64,000 bases of DNA, from positions 1-64,000 of the forward strand of contig NZ_JAVRIC010000009.1 of NCBI RefSeq assembly GCF_031846245.1, written 5' to 3'. Positions 29,952-37,469 of this stretch are shown here, one piece after another (the first letter of the stretch is position 1; every line of letters starts with the position of its first letter). The stretch is from Banduia mediterranea (GTDB lineage Bacteria; Pseudomonadota; Gammaproteobacteria; Nevskiales; Nevskiaceae). The notes beneath the pieces are model-generated. The model had not been told where the DNA came from, ran no database searches, and saw only the letters and a list, made by a program, of their open reading frames with translations. Both the position numbers and the translations under genes were made by a program.

Positions 29952-30284
29952 GTGCTGGATTTCTTTCTCAGCTCCGCCTATGCACAGGCGGCCGCGCCGC
30001 AGCAGGGCAGTCCGCTAGTTTCGATGTTGATGCCGATTGCCCTGATCGTGCTGTTCTACTTCCTGCTGATCCGTCCGCAGATGAAGCGCAGCAAGGAACA
30101 CAAGCAGTTGCTGGAGAAGCTGGCGGTCGGTGATGAAGTCGTTACCTCCGGTGGCGTGGCCGGCAAGGTCACGACGCTGGGCGAGAATTTCGTCTCCGTC
30201 GAGATCGCTGACAACACCGTGATCAAGCTGCAGCGCCAGGCAATTACCGGCGTCCTGCCCAAGGGCAGCCTGAAGTCCGCCTGA
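29952..30284 (+). CDS. yajC: Preprotein translocase subunit YajC
   Basis: This 110-residue single-helix protein (helix at about residues 25-42, MPIALIVLFYFLLIRPQMKR) with a cytoplasmic SH3-like tail (GDEVVTSGGVAGKVTTLGENF) is the SecDF-YajC partner. It starts with GTG, with GGGAG 8-12 bases before. The tgt gene that normally precedes yajC is absent; a pseudogene and a P-II gene lie upstream instead. Confidence 0.95.
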   Translation: MLDFFLSSAYAQAAAPQQGSPLVSMLMPIALIVLFYFLLIRPQMKRSKEHKQLLEKLAVGDEVVTSGGVAGKVTTLGENFVSVEIADNTVIKLQRQAITGVLPKGSLKSA

Positions 30285-30290
30285 TTCGAG

Positions 30291-32150
30291 ATGCGCACAT
30301 ACCCCCTGTGGAAGACGCTGCTGCTGTTGCTGGCGGTGGTCTTCGGCGTGCTCTACGCGGCGCCCAATCTCTATGGTGACGACCCCGCCGTGCAGGTCAG
30401 CCGGCAGAACGGCGAACCGCTGAGCGCCGATTTCGGCGACCGCATCGCCGCGCTGCTCAAGGCCGACGGTGCCGAAGTGCTGGAATCCTCGCTCGAGGAC
30501 GGACAGTGGATTGTCCGCCTGCCCGATGAGGAGCGGCAGCTCGATGTGGCCGACGCGCTCAAGCAGGGGCTGGGCCGCGACTACGTCGTTGCCCTGAACC
30601 TGGCGTCCAAGACGCCGGCCTGGATGGAAGCCATCGGTGCCCAGCCGATGGCGCTGGGCCTGGACCTGCGCGGCGGTGTGCACTTCCTGCTCGAAGTCGC
30701 CACCGACGACATCTTCAAGGCGGCGATGACGCGCTATCTGGAAGATCTGCCGCGTTTTCTGCGCGATCAGGACATCCGTTACAGCGGGCGCAACATTCAG
30801 GGGGATTCCGTGGTTCTGCAGTTCAAGAACGACGATCTGCGTGACCAGGCCGAAGCGGTGCTCGGCGGCGAATTCCCGGAGCTGCAGTTCAGCAGCGGCG
30901 GCGATGCCACCGCACCGACCTTGATCGCGCGCGTGACTGAAGACGAAAGCAAGCGCCTCGTCGACTTCGCCGTGAAGCAGAACCTGACGACGCTGCGCAA
31001 TCGCGTCAACCAGCTTGGCGTGGCCGAGCCGATCGTGCAGCGCCAGGGTCGGGACCGTATCGTGGTCGAGCTTCCCGGCGTGCAGGACACCACCCGCGTC
31101 AAGGACCTGCTGGGCGCGACCGCGACCCTGGAATATCGCGCGGTCGATACCCAGGGCGACGCCAATGCGGCCGCCGCCAGCGGCAACGTGCCGTACGGCG
31201 ACGAGCTGTTCTATGAGCGCAACGGCCAGCCGGTGCTGCTCAAGCGCGAGGTCATCGCCACCGGCGCGCAGATCGTGGATGCGACCTCCACCATCGACCA
31301 GCAATCGGGTTCGCCGGCGGTTTTGGTCACGCTCAACGGCCGCGCCGCCGACAGGATGTTCGACTTCACGCAGAAGAACGTCGGCAAGCCGATGGCGGTG
31401 CTCTACAAGGAAACGCAGATCACCACCTCGTACAACGCCAAGGGCGAGCCGATGCGCGAGCGTCGTGACGTGCAGGAAGTGATTTCGGTCGCCACCATCA
31501 ACGGCATCTTCGGCAAGCGCTTTCAGACCACCGGGCTGGACAGCAAGGAAGCCCAGGACCTGGCGCTGCAATTGCGCGCCGGTGCGCTGGCCGCGCCGAT
31601 CGTGATCGTCGAGGAGCGCACCATCGGCCCGAGCCTCGGTCGCGACAACATCAACAAGGGCTTCATGGCGGCGCTGATCGGCTTTCTGCTGGTCGTGGCC
31701 TACATGGCGGTCTACTACCGCGTATTCGGCATCTTTGCCGGCATCGCGCTGATGACCAACCTGGTACTGGTGGTGGCGGCGATGTCGCTGATTCAGGCCA
31801 CGCTGACCCTGCCCGGCATTGCCGGCATCGTGCTGACGCTGGGCATGGCGGTGGACGCCAATGTGCTCATTTACGAGCGCGTGCGTGAGGAACTGTTCGC
31901 CGGGCGCAGCCCGCGCGAGGCGATCAGCGCCGGTTACGACCGCGCCTTCCTCACCATCGCCGACTCCCAGATCACCACGCTGATAGCCGCAGTGGTGCTG
32001 TTCGCCCTCGGTACCGGCCCGGTGCAGGGCTTTGCGGTGACGCTGTCGATCGGCATTCTCACTTCGATGTTCACGGCCATCATCGGCTCGCGTTCGCTGG
32101 TCGAGCTCACGTACGGGCGCAAGCAGCGCCTCACCGATCTTCCGGTGTAA
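30291..32150 (+). CDS. secD: Protein translocase subunit SecD
   Basis: This 619-residue inner-membrane protein has six helices: one at the N-terminus (LLLLLAVVFGVLYAAPNLYG) and five near the C-terminus. The large periplasmic P1 domain contains LGLDLRGGVHFLLEV, and the membrane core contains GMAVDANVLIYERVREE with the proton-pathway Asp. It uses the proton gradient to pull secreted proteins. It lies 6 bases after yajC and 11 before secF, one operon. Confidence 0.97.
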   Translation: MRTYPLWKTLLLLLAVVFGVLYAAPNLYGDDPAVQVSRQNGEPLSADFGDRIAALLKADGAEVLESSLEDGQWIVRLPDEERQLDVADALKQGLGRDYVVALNLASKTPAWMEAIGAQPMALGLDLRGGVHFLLEVATDDIFKAAMTRYLEDLPRFLRDQDIRYSGRNIQGDSVVLQFKNDDLRDQAEAVLGGEFPELQFSSGGDATAPTLIARVTEDESKRLVDFAVKQNLTTLRNRVNQLGVAEPIVQRQGRDRIVVELPGVQDTTRVKDLLGATATLEYRAVDTQGDANAAAASGNVPYGDELFYERNGQPVLLKREVIATGAQIVDATSTIDQQSGSPAVLVTLNGRAADRMFDFTQKNVGKPMAVLYKETQITTSYNAKGEPMRERRDVQEVISVATINGIFGKRFQTTGLDSKEAQDLALQLRAGALAAPIVIVEERTIGPSLGRDNINKGFMAALIGFLLVVAYMAVYYRVFGIFAGIALMTNLVLVVAAMSLIQATLTLPGIAGIVLTLGMAVDANVLIYERVREELFAGRSPREAISAGYDRAFLTIADSQITTLIAAVVLFALGTGPVQGFAVTLSIGILTSMFTAIIGSRSLVELTYGRKQRLTDLPV

Positions 32151-32161
32151 GGAGAATATTC

Positions 32162-33097
32162 ATGCGTTATTTCTCTCGTGCGCCGAAGATCGACTGGATG
32201 TCGCGTCGGCGCGCCATGTTCGCGATCTCGACCGTGCTGATCGTGGGTTCTTTGGCTGCGGTACTGCTCAAGGGCCTCAACTTCGGCATCGACTTCACCG
32301 GCGGTTATCTGGTGGAAGTGCGCTATCCCGAGGCGGTGGACCTGTCGGAAGTGCGTGCTTCGCTGGATGACAGCGAATTCTCCGGCGCGCAGGTCCAGTA
32401 TTTCGGGACGCGCAGCGACGTGCTGATCCGCCTCGCCCCGAGCGGCAAAGGCGCGCAGGACAACGAGGTTCGCAACGATCTTCTGGGCGTGCTCAGCCAG
32501 AACGCGCCCGACCTGGAAGTGCGCAGTTTCGCTTTCGTCAGTTCACAGGTCGGCGACGAGCTGGCCGTCGATGGCTCGCTGGCGATGATCGTCGCCCTGA
32601 TCCTGATTTTGATCTACGTATCGTTCCGCTTCGAGTGGAAGTTCTCGCTCGGCGCCGTGCTGGCCCTGGTTCACGATGCGGTGGTGGTGCTTGGCTACTT
32701 CGCGATCACCGGCACGGAGTTCGACCTGACAGTGCTCGCCGCAGTACTGGCGGTGATCGGCTACTCCCTGAACGACTCCATCGTGGTGTTCGATCGCGTG
32801 CGCGAGAACTTCATCGCCAGCCGCACCGAGACCTCGGCGGAAGTCATCAACAACGCCGTCAACCAGACGCTGGCGCGTACCATCAACACCGGCCTCACCA
32901 CGATCGTGGTGCTGACGGCACTGTTGCTGTTGGGCGGGGAGACCATCCGCGGCTTCGCCACCGCACTGATCGTCGGCATCGTCGCCGGAACCTACTCCTC
33001 GGTGTTCGTCGCCAGCGCCCTGACGTTGATGCTGGGTGTATCACGCGAAGACTTGTTGCCGCCCGAGCAGAAAGGTGAAATCGACGACATGCCGTAG
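32162..33097 (+). CDS. secF: Protein translocase subunit SecF
   Basis: This 311-residue partner of SecD has six helices. FGIDFTGGYLVEVRY marks the periplasmic start, and GYSLNDSIVVFDRVRENF plus INTGLTTIVVLTALLLLGGE mark the SecF membrane core. AAGGAG lies 8 bases before the ATG. It closes the yajC-secD-secF operon; a decayed flavoprotein follows. Confidence 0.97.
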   Translation: MRYFSRAPKIDWMSRRRAMFAISTVLIVGSLAAVLLKGLNFGIDFTGGYLVEVRYPEAVDLSEVRASLDDSEFSGAQVQYFGTRSDVLIRLAPSGKGAQDNEVRNDLLGVLSQNAPDLEVRSFAFVSSQVGDELAVDGSLAMIVALILILIYVSFRFEWKFSLGAVLALVHDAVVVLGYFAITGTEFDLTVLAAVLAVIGYSLNDSIVVFDRVRENFIASRTETSAEVINNAVNQTLARTINTGLTTIVVLTALLLLGGETIRGFATALIVGIVAGTYSSVFVASALTLMLGVSREDLLPPEQKGEIDDMP

Positions 33098-33155
33098 CGG
33101 CGTTTCGGTGTCCGCGCGAGTCGACGCCGACGCTACGACGGATCGAGAGATTCGC

Positions 33156-33411
33156 GTGGAGCCGCCGTTCGTGGCCCTGGACCTGCGCGTGGACTAGGCC
33201 GCCTACAGTTGCTTCACCCTGGGCGGTCTTGCAGACACAGCCCAGCGGCGAAGTGCTGAATGCGCAGGGCACGCCGATCCCCGCCCTGTACGCCGCCGGC
33301 CGTACCGCCTGCGGCCTTGCCACGCTGGGGCGAAGCATATACAGCCCCGGGCTGTCGCTGGCAGACACCACCTATTTCGGCCGCGAGGCGGGGCGGGCGG
33401 CGGCCGGTTGA
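33156..33411 (+). pseudogene. Flavoprotein C-terminus remnant (3-ketosteroid dehydrogenase/fumarate-reductase-like)
   Basis: The plus strand encodes EPPFVALDLRVD, then an in-frame TAG at 33195, then AAYSCFTLGGL. A one-base frame change near 33229 leads into QTQPSGEVLNAQGTPIPALY and AAGRTACGLA...GLSLADTTYFGREAG before a genuine-looking stop at 33411. This is the FAD-domain C-terminus of succinate dehydrogenase/KstD-type flavoproteins. With one stop, one frameshift and no N-terminal 80 percent, it is dead. Position 33412-33769 holds nothing recognisable. Confidence 0.75.
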
Positions 33412-33769
33412 GATCGCCATCGGTCTGGTTCCGAACGGAGGCTGATGGCAGGGGATTTCCTTGCACTTGTTGTCAGCTTAGGACAGGAAGATACAGCGAG
33501 GTGATGGACGTTGTTCTACGTCCCCGACTCGCATGCGCGGTATGGAGACGGTGTGCGCGTTCACCGCGCCGCCGCGTCATGGCGGCGATGACGGTGGTGT
33601 CGCACCACGACCCGGTCGGCCATTGCAGCGGCTTTCGCGCGGCAGAGTGCCCTGAGCAGGAGGGGGCGGGGTTCGTCTTCGCAGCGAGGTGCCGCACTCT
33701 TGAGAACTGGGTGATCACGGCCACAGTTGTCGATGATCGACTTGTTGAACATGATGGGGTTGGGCCGCG

Positions 33770-34051
33770 CTAATCGGCAGCCTTGATCAGTTCCACGTCT
33801 TTCCGAAGCAGCTCGTTGACGAGTGTTCCGGTATCGATCTGGCGACGCTCGGCGCGCTGACTCAGGAATTCCATCAGATCGGTGTCCAGATAGATCGGGA
33901 TTTGTTGAGAAGAGCCGGGCCGGTAGAACTTGCCTCTTTCGGCCGTGCTCCAACCGACTGCCTCGGGAACATCGGACGTGTCGATGTTCTGGTCTGGAAG
34001 CCCGGCGAGCGCTTGCAGTTCTTCCCGTTGTTTAGAGGTCAGCTTGCTCAT
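33770..34051 (-). CDS. brnA: Antitoxin BrnA
   Basis: This 93-residue protein has a disordered N-terminus (MSKLTSKQREELQALAGLPD, TSDVPEAVGW) and a ribbon-helix-helix C-terminal part (QIPIYLDTDLMEFLSQRAER, TLVNELLRKDVELI), the arrangement of BrnA antitoxins. It would bind DNA and neutralise the BrnT RNase encoded directly upstream. Its ATG lies inside the old 3' end of brnT (see that entry). It appears intact. Confidence 0.87.
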   Translation of the reverse strand: MSKLTSKQREELQALAGLPDQNIDTSDVPEAVGWSTAERGKFYRPGSSQQIPIYLDTDLMEFLSQRAERRQIDTGTLVNELLRKDVELIKAAD

Positions 34052-34085
34052 GGCGTTTACGCTCGTTCGCGGTGGCCTTGCGTGC

Positions 34086-34319
34086 CTAAATCAGGCGGAT
34101 CACTTCTTCGCCGCTGTCGTCGGTTACTGTGTGAACGACGAGCAGCAGGGTGATCCCGCCAGCCATGCCAATCGTATGCCAAGGGTCTTCGCCGTCAACT
34201 TTTCTGTCGAATACCGTCACTGACAACGGATCTTCGAAGACAAGGACAGCCGTTTCAAAGCTCAGGCCATGCTTGGCTCGATTTAGCGCGTTTTTCCGCG
34301 GGTCCCACTCGAAGCGCAT
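34086..34319 (-). CDS. brnT: BrnT family toxin, truncated by an amber codon
   Basis: The 77-residue product MRFEWDPRKNALNRAKHGLS, with FETAVLVFEDPLSVTVFD and WHTIGMAGGITLLLVVHTV, is a BrnT ribonuclease. Intact BrnT proteins end with R-I/L-I-SAR-A...ER. Here the TAG at 34086-34088 replaces the Ser codon, and the same frame continues with ARKATANERKRHEQADL to a TAA at 34032, overlapping brnA. The last 18 conserved residues are therefore lost unless the amber is suppressed. The toxin is probably weak or dead while the antitoxin is intact. Confidence 0.8.
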   Translation of the reverse strand: MRFEWDPRKNALNRAKHGLSFETAVLVFEDPLSVTVFDRKVDGEDPWHTIGMAGGITLLLVVHTVTDDSGEEVIRLI

Positions 34320-34335
34320 GGAGCAAGCCCCTCGG

Positions 34336-34367
34336 ATGCCTGCTCCGGCTCGCACCGGGGCAGGCAT
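34336..34367 (-). terminator. Hairpin after nrdB
   Basis: ATGCCTGC and GCAGGCAT with inner CCGG/CCGG arms form a 12-bp interrupted stem 10 bases after the nrdB stop and before brnT. It has no strong T-run, so it may be a factor-assisted or weak terminator. Confidence 0.5.
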
Positions 34368-34377
34368 CCATTTGGCT

Positions 34378-35544
34378 TCAATCCCAGCTCAAGGCTCCTC
34401 CCGTCTGATACTCCGTCACACGCGTCTCGAAGAAGTTCTTTTCCTTCTTGAGGTCCATGACTTCACTCATCCAGGGGAAGGGGTTTTCCGCACCGGGGTA
34501 GATTTCCTTGAGGCCGATCTGGTTGCAGCGGCGGTTGGCGATGTACTTCATGTATTCGTTGAACATGCCGGCGTTGAGGCCCAGCACGCCGCGCGGCATG
34601 GTGTCGTGGGCGTAGCGGATTTCCAGTTCGGTGGCCTCGATGATCATGGCGCGGGCCTGTTCCTGGAATTCGGCGGTCCACAGGTGCGGATTTTCGACCT
34701 TGATCTGGTTGATCACGTCGATGCCGAAGTTCATGTGCATGGCTTCGTCGCGCATGATGTACTGGATCTGCTCGGACGTGCCCATCATCTTGTTGCGGCG
34801 GCCGAAGCTGAGCAGCTGCACGAAACCGACGTAGAAGAAGATGCCTTCGAACACCACGTAGAAGGCGATCATGTCGCGCAGCAGGCGCTGGTCCATTTCC
34901 GGGGTGCCGGTGTGGAACATCGGGTCTGCCAAAGACTGGGTGTAGGGCAGGCTCCACGCAGCCTTGTCGTGGATGCTCGGCACTTCCCGATACATGTTGA
35001 AGACTTCGGCCTCGTCCAGGCCCAGGCTTTCGATGATGTACTGGTAGGCGTGGGTGTGGATCGCTTCCTCGAAGGCCTGGCGCAGGATGTACTGGCGGCA
35101 TTCGGGGTTGGTGATGTGCTTGTAGACGGCGAGCACGAGGTTGTTGGCGACCAGGCTGTCCGCGGTGCTGAAGAAGCCCAGGGAGCGCTTGATAATGGAA
35201 CGCTCGTCCTCGGTGAGACCGTTGGGGTCCTGCCACAGGGCGATGTCGGCAGACATGCCCACTTCCTGCGGCATCCAGTGGTTGTTGCAGGCGTCCAGGT
35301 ACTTGTCCCAGGCCCATTTGTACTTGAACGGCACCAGCTGGTTGAGGTCCGCGCGGCAGTTGATGATCTTCTTGTCGTCCACCTGGATGCGGCCGGCGCC
35401 CATTTCCAGATCTTCCAGACCGGTGGCACCGGCAACATCACCCACAGGGGCGCTCACGGGTGCCTGCGCCTGATGCAGCGCACTCGAGCGTACCGGCTCG
35501 AGGCGGGGCTGCGGAGTGGCGGGGGCGTCGTCCCAGTTCAGCAT
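34378..35544 (-). CDS. nrdB: Ribonucleoside-diphosphate reductase beta subunit (class Ia type)
   Basis: The 388-residue protein carries the diiron-tyrosyl radical site of ribonucleotide reductase R2. [16 protein letters not shown] places a Tyr four residues after a ligand His, as in E. coli Tyr122. [10 protein letters not shown] and [13 protein letters not shown] supply the second-half Glu/His ligands. It makes the radical for deoxynucleotide synthesis with NrdA, which is not in the window. The start at 35544 has AAAAGGAG upstream. An N-terminal extension (residues 1-50, Pro/Ala-rich) precedes the fold. Regulatory boxes lie about 310 bases upstream (35850-35948). Confidence 0.95.
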   Translation of the reverse strand: MLNWDDAPATPQPRLEPVRSSALHQAQAPVSAPVGDVAGATGLEDLEMGAGRIQVDDKKIINCRADLNQLVPFKYKWAWDKYLDACNNHWMPQEVGMSADIALWQDPNGLTEDERSIIKRSLGFFSTADSLVANNLVLAVYKHITNPECRQYILRQAFEEAIHTHAYQYIIESLGLDEAEVFNMYREVPSIHDKAAWSLPYTQSLADPMFHTGTPEMDQRLLRDMIAFYVVFEGIFFYVGFVQLLSFGRRNKMMGTSEQIQYIMRDEAMHMNFGIDVINQIKVENPHLWTAEFQEQARAMIIEATELEIRYAHDTMPRGVLGLNAGMFNEYMKYIANRRCNQIGLKEIYPGAENPFPWMSEVMDLKKEKNFFETRVTEYQTGGALSWD

Positions 35545-35849
35545 CTTGAATCTCCTTTTGCGGATCGCGCCGTGGGGCCACCACAGGCGATCTGGAAGCA
35601 CTGGATTGATCAGAGTCAGCGCGACCGTTATTTGTTCATTCGAGAGGTTTTTGCCTCCCCCCTAGCCACCGGCCGGGGCGGCCGGGAGCTGCTGCGTTTC
35701 GTTGCGTCGGGCGTTTGCGAAAGAAGCTGGCGGACGGTGTGGGAGCCCGACTTCTGTGGCCGGTCCCCAAGCGCCGCGCAGACCACGCGCAAGGCACGCG
35801 TTGCGTTGGATAAGCGTGCACCCGGCCTTGGGGTTCAGTCAAGCGAAAA
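35545..35849. other. Long untranslated leader of nrdB, no gene seen
   Basis: About 300 bases between the NrdR-like boxes and the nrdB start code for nothing recognisable; the short minus-strand frame 35636-35842 has low-complexity, Arg/Pro-rich content typical of GC-rich noise. If transcription starts near the boxes this is a leader of about 300 nt. Confidence 0.4.
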
Positions 35850-35897
35850 ACACAATCTGTTGTGTTTGGCCGACGAATGGCCCCCTATATGTTGATC
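35850..35897. promoter_or_regulatory. Pair of NrdR-like boxes
   Basis: ACACAATCTGTTGTGT (35850-35865) is close to the NrdR consensus ACAC-A/T-ATATAT-A/T-GTGT. CCCCTATATGTTGATC (35882-35897) is a weaker copy exactly 32 bases away, the three-helical-turn spacing of NrdR box pairs. This supports dNTP-dependent repression of the ribonucleotide reductase gene. Confidence 0.6.
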
Positions 35898-35903
35898 AAC
35901 AAA

Positions 35904-35948
35904 CTATCCACAGCTTGTGCAGAGCGTATTCATGCGGGCTGTGGATGA
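35904..35948. promoter_or_regulatory. Two DnaA-box-like sites
   Basis: CTATCCACA (35904-35912) and TGTGGATGA (35940-35948, opposite strand) each match the DnaA box TTATCCACA at 8 of 9 positions. They lie next to the NrdR-like boxes, as in the DnaA-controlled nrd promoter of E. coli. A role is inference. Confidence 0.45.
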
Positions 35949-36322
35949 CACAGTGCTTGAGCTTGCTGGGCTCGCGGTGCCGATGAGCAGGAACTGACCG
36001 CTCGGAGCGCATCGTGAGCCGGAGGAATTGTCTGACTTTTCCCGCCAGGAATTTTGCTTCGGCGTCTGAAATCGAGCGGACCGTTGGGGCGGTAAGCTTG
36101 TGCTCGGGTGTGAATTGCCGCCCCCCCCCCCGCGAAGCGGACTGCGGTGTATCCGTGAGCGCGGCGATGATGGTGAATCACCAGTATCCGGACCACGTCG
36201 TCCGCAAGTGTGCGGAACAACACCGAATACGGGAAGCGGCGAACCAGGCAGCGCCGAATATCGGGTCCATGCCGAAACGAGTGGAATCGGCCTGTAATCT
36301 TCGTGTTGCCTGATTGAGGAGT
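35949..36322. other. Non-coding stretch with an 11-C run
   Basis: No family-like frame is seen. A homopolymer of 11 C occupies 36121-36131, flanked by GC-rich sequence. It may be sequence noise or a decayed segment like those that follow. Confidence 0.35.
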
Positions 36323-36732
36323 TCATGAAGAGTGGGGAGCACACATGCCGGGATCGGAAGCCTTGTTCACGCCGGGAGCAACCACGTCCGGTTTGATGCG
36401 CAGCGACGGGTCGGTGAGCACGGGGCTGCGGCTGGAGAAGTAGGCCATTTCGTCGTTGTTGTCGGTGGCGCCGACGGTGAACGAGGATTCGTAGACGGCC
36501 AGTGGGAAGGCGAGGGTGCCGCAGGTGTCGCCGTCATTACCGGCGTAGACCACCTGCACGATGCCGGCGGCCTTGGTGGCCTCGTTGACGTTTGCAGCCG
36601 CGGCGGTGCGCAGGCTTCCACACAGCCCCAGGAGTTGTTGACCACGTCCGGCGCCATCGTCGGTTCGGCGGCGGTGGCGATGTGTGCGGCGCAAAGCAGT
36701 ATCAATCCCGCTAGCAGGGACGGTCGATTCAT
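36323..36732 (-). pseudogene. S8 (subtilisin-like) peptidase remnant
   Basis: ATG 36732 opens a signal peptide (MNRPSLLAGLILLCAAHIATA) that runs into PTMAPDVVNNSWGC, a subtilase strand. The frame then shifts to AAAANVNEATKAAGIVQVVY-AGNDGDTCG (with the oxyanion Asn) and on to FTVGATDNNDEMAYFSSRSP and KPDVVAPGVN before breaking off near 36345. The Asp and His of the catalytic triad and the Ser region are all missing, and the propeptide is deleted. It is a deletion derivative of a secreted protease. Confidence 0.75.
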
Positions 36733-36925
36733 TCTTGTGTAGCCCCCGTAACTGTTGGAGGTCACTCGAAGCGGGGCATCCACATTCCATTGAGTTGAGA
36801 TGCTGAAAGCCTGGAGAGGCAATCCGCGGGCCACAGTGGTGCCAGGCCAATCGAACCTAACGGCCACGCCACAAGCGGAACCCCGCAGAATGGATCGCCT
36901 GAGGCATGGCCGTTGCCCTCACTCA

Positions 36926-37167
36926 CCGCTCGCATTCGCGAGCGGTCCCCCTCTCTCCCGCAAACGGGCGAGGGTGGGTCGGCATCACGCCGCGTGTGAT
37001 TCACGTCAACGATTCGGACGTTCGGACCGGGCGTTGACCGGCGGCGGGTGTGGGGCTGCCGGACCGTCGCTCCGGGGGCTCGCGTGGCGGGAATCCGGAA
37101 TCCATGCGGTTTGGCCGGGAGCCGCATGGATTCCGAATCAAGCTGGCGGCTTGTCCGGAATGACGGA
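36926..37167. repeat. REP-like palindromic repeat cluster
   Basis: Three inverted repeats follow each other: CCGCTCGC/GCGAGCGG around ATTC (36926-36945), a CTCTCCCG/CGGGCGAG unit (about 36948-36977), and GGAATCCATGCGG/CCGCATGGATTCC around 12 bases (37097-37134), followed by CTTGTCCGGAATGACGG. The last unit looks like the GGAATCC/GTCATTCCGG family of dispersed palindromes common in Xanthomonadales-type genomes. No gene is in 36733-37173. Confidence 0.6.
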
Positions 37168-37173
37168 GTCTGA

Positions 37174-37362
37174 TCAATCTCGGCGGGCTTGGCGCGATTC
37201 CCAAATGCGCAGCGCCTGTTGATAGTGTGCCAGCGCATCCTCGTAGACTTCGAGCACGCAGGGCGTGCAGCCGCTGCCGCAGCAATCGCTCGGCAGCGGC
37301 TTCTCCGGCGGTTCGGGACGAGGGTCCTGCGGATTGGGAGTATCGGGAACCAAAACGGTCAT
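37174..37362 (-). CDS. Small oxidoreductase-like domain protein
   Basis: This 62-residue protein has a Pro-rich start (VLVPDTPNPQDPRPEPPEKP) and then the compact Cys motif LPSDCCGSGCTPCVLEVYED followed by LAHYQQALRIWE. This matches the short oxidoreductase-like domain family, whose role is unknown. The four Cys suggest metal binding or a disulfide. It is preceded by a poor ribosome binding site. REP-like repeats flank it downstream. Confidence 0.75.
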   Translation of the reverse strand: MTVLVPDTPNPQDPRPEPPEKPLPSDCCGSGCTPCVLEVYEDALAHYQQALRIWESRQARRD

Positions 37363-37404
37363 CGAACGATGGGCGGTTCGGTGCGGAGGAATCGTTGCCT
37401 GGAG

Positions 37405-37433
37405 CGTCAGCCGACCATACTGATCGGCTGACG
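37405..37433 (-). terminator. Hairpin after the glucosidase gene
   Basis: CGTCAGCCGA and TCGGCTGACG form a perfect 10-bp stem with a 9-base loop, 36 bases after the stop at 37470. No T-run follows on the minus strand, so termination strength is unclear. Confidence 0.5.
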
Positions 37434-37469
37434 CACGCGGTGCAAATCGAGGCTTCGCTGCGGGTTGCG

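Noticed and set aside
33412-33769. Possible genes between the flavoprotein remnant and brnA
   Set aside because: The frames on both strands are short, Arg/His-rich and without start signals or motifs.
36121-36131. 11-C homopolymer as a phase-variable switch
   Set aside because: It lies outside any supported gene or promoter, so there is nothing to switch; a sequencing artefact is equally likely.
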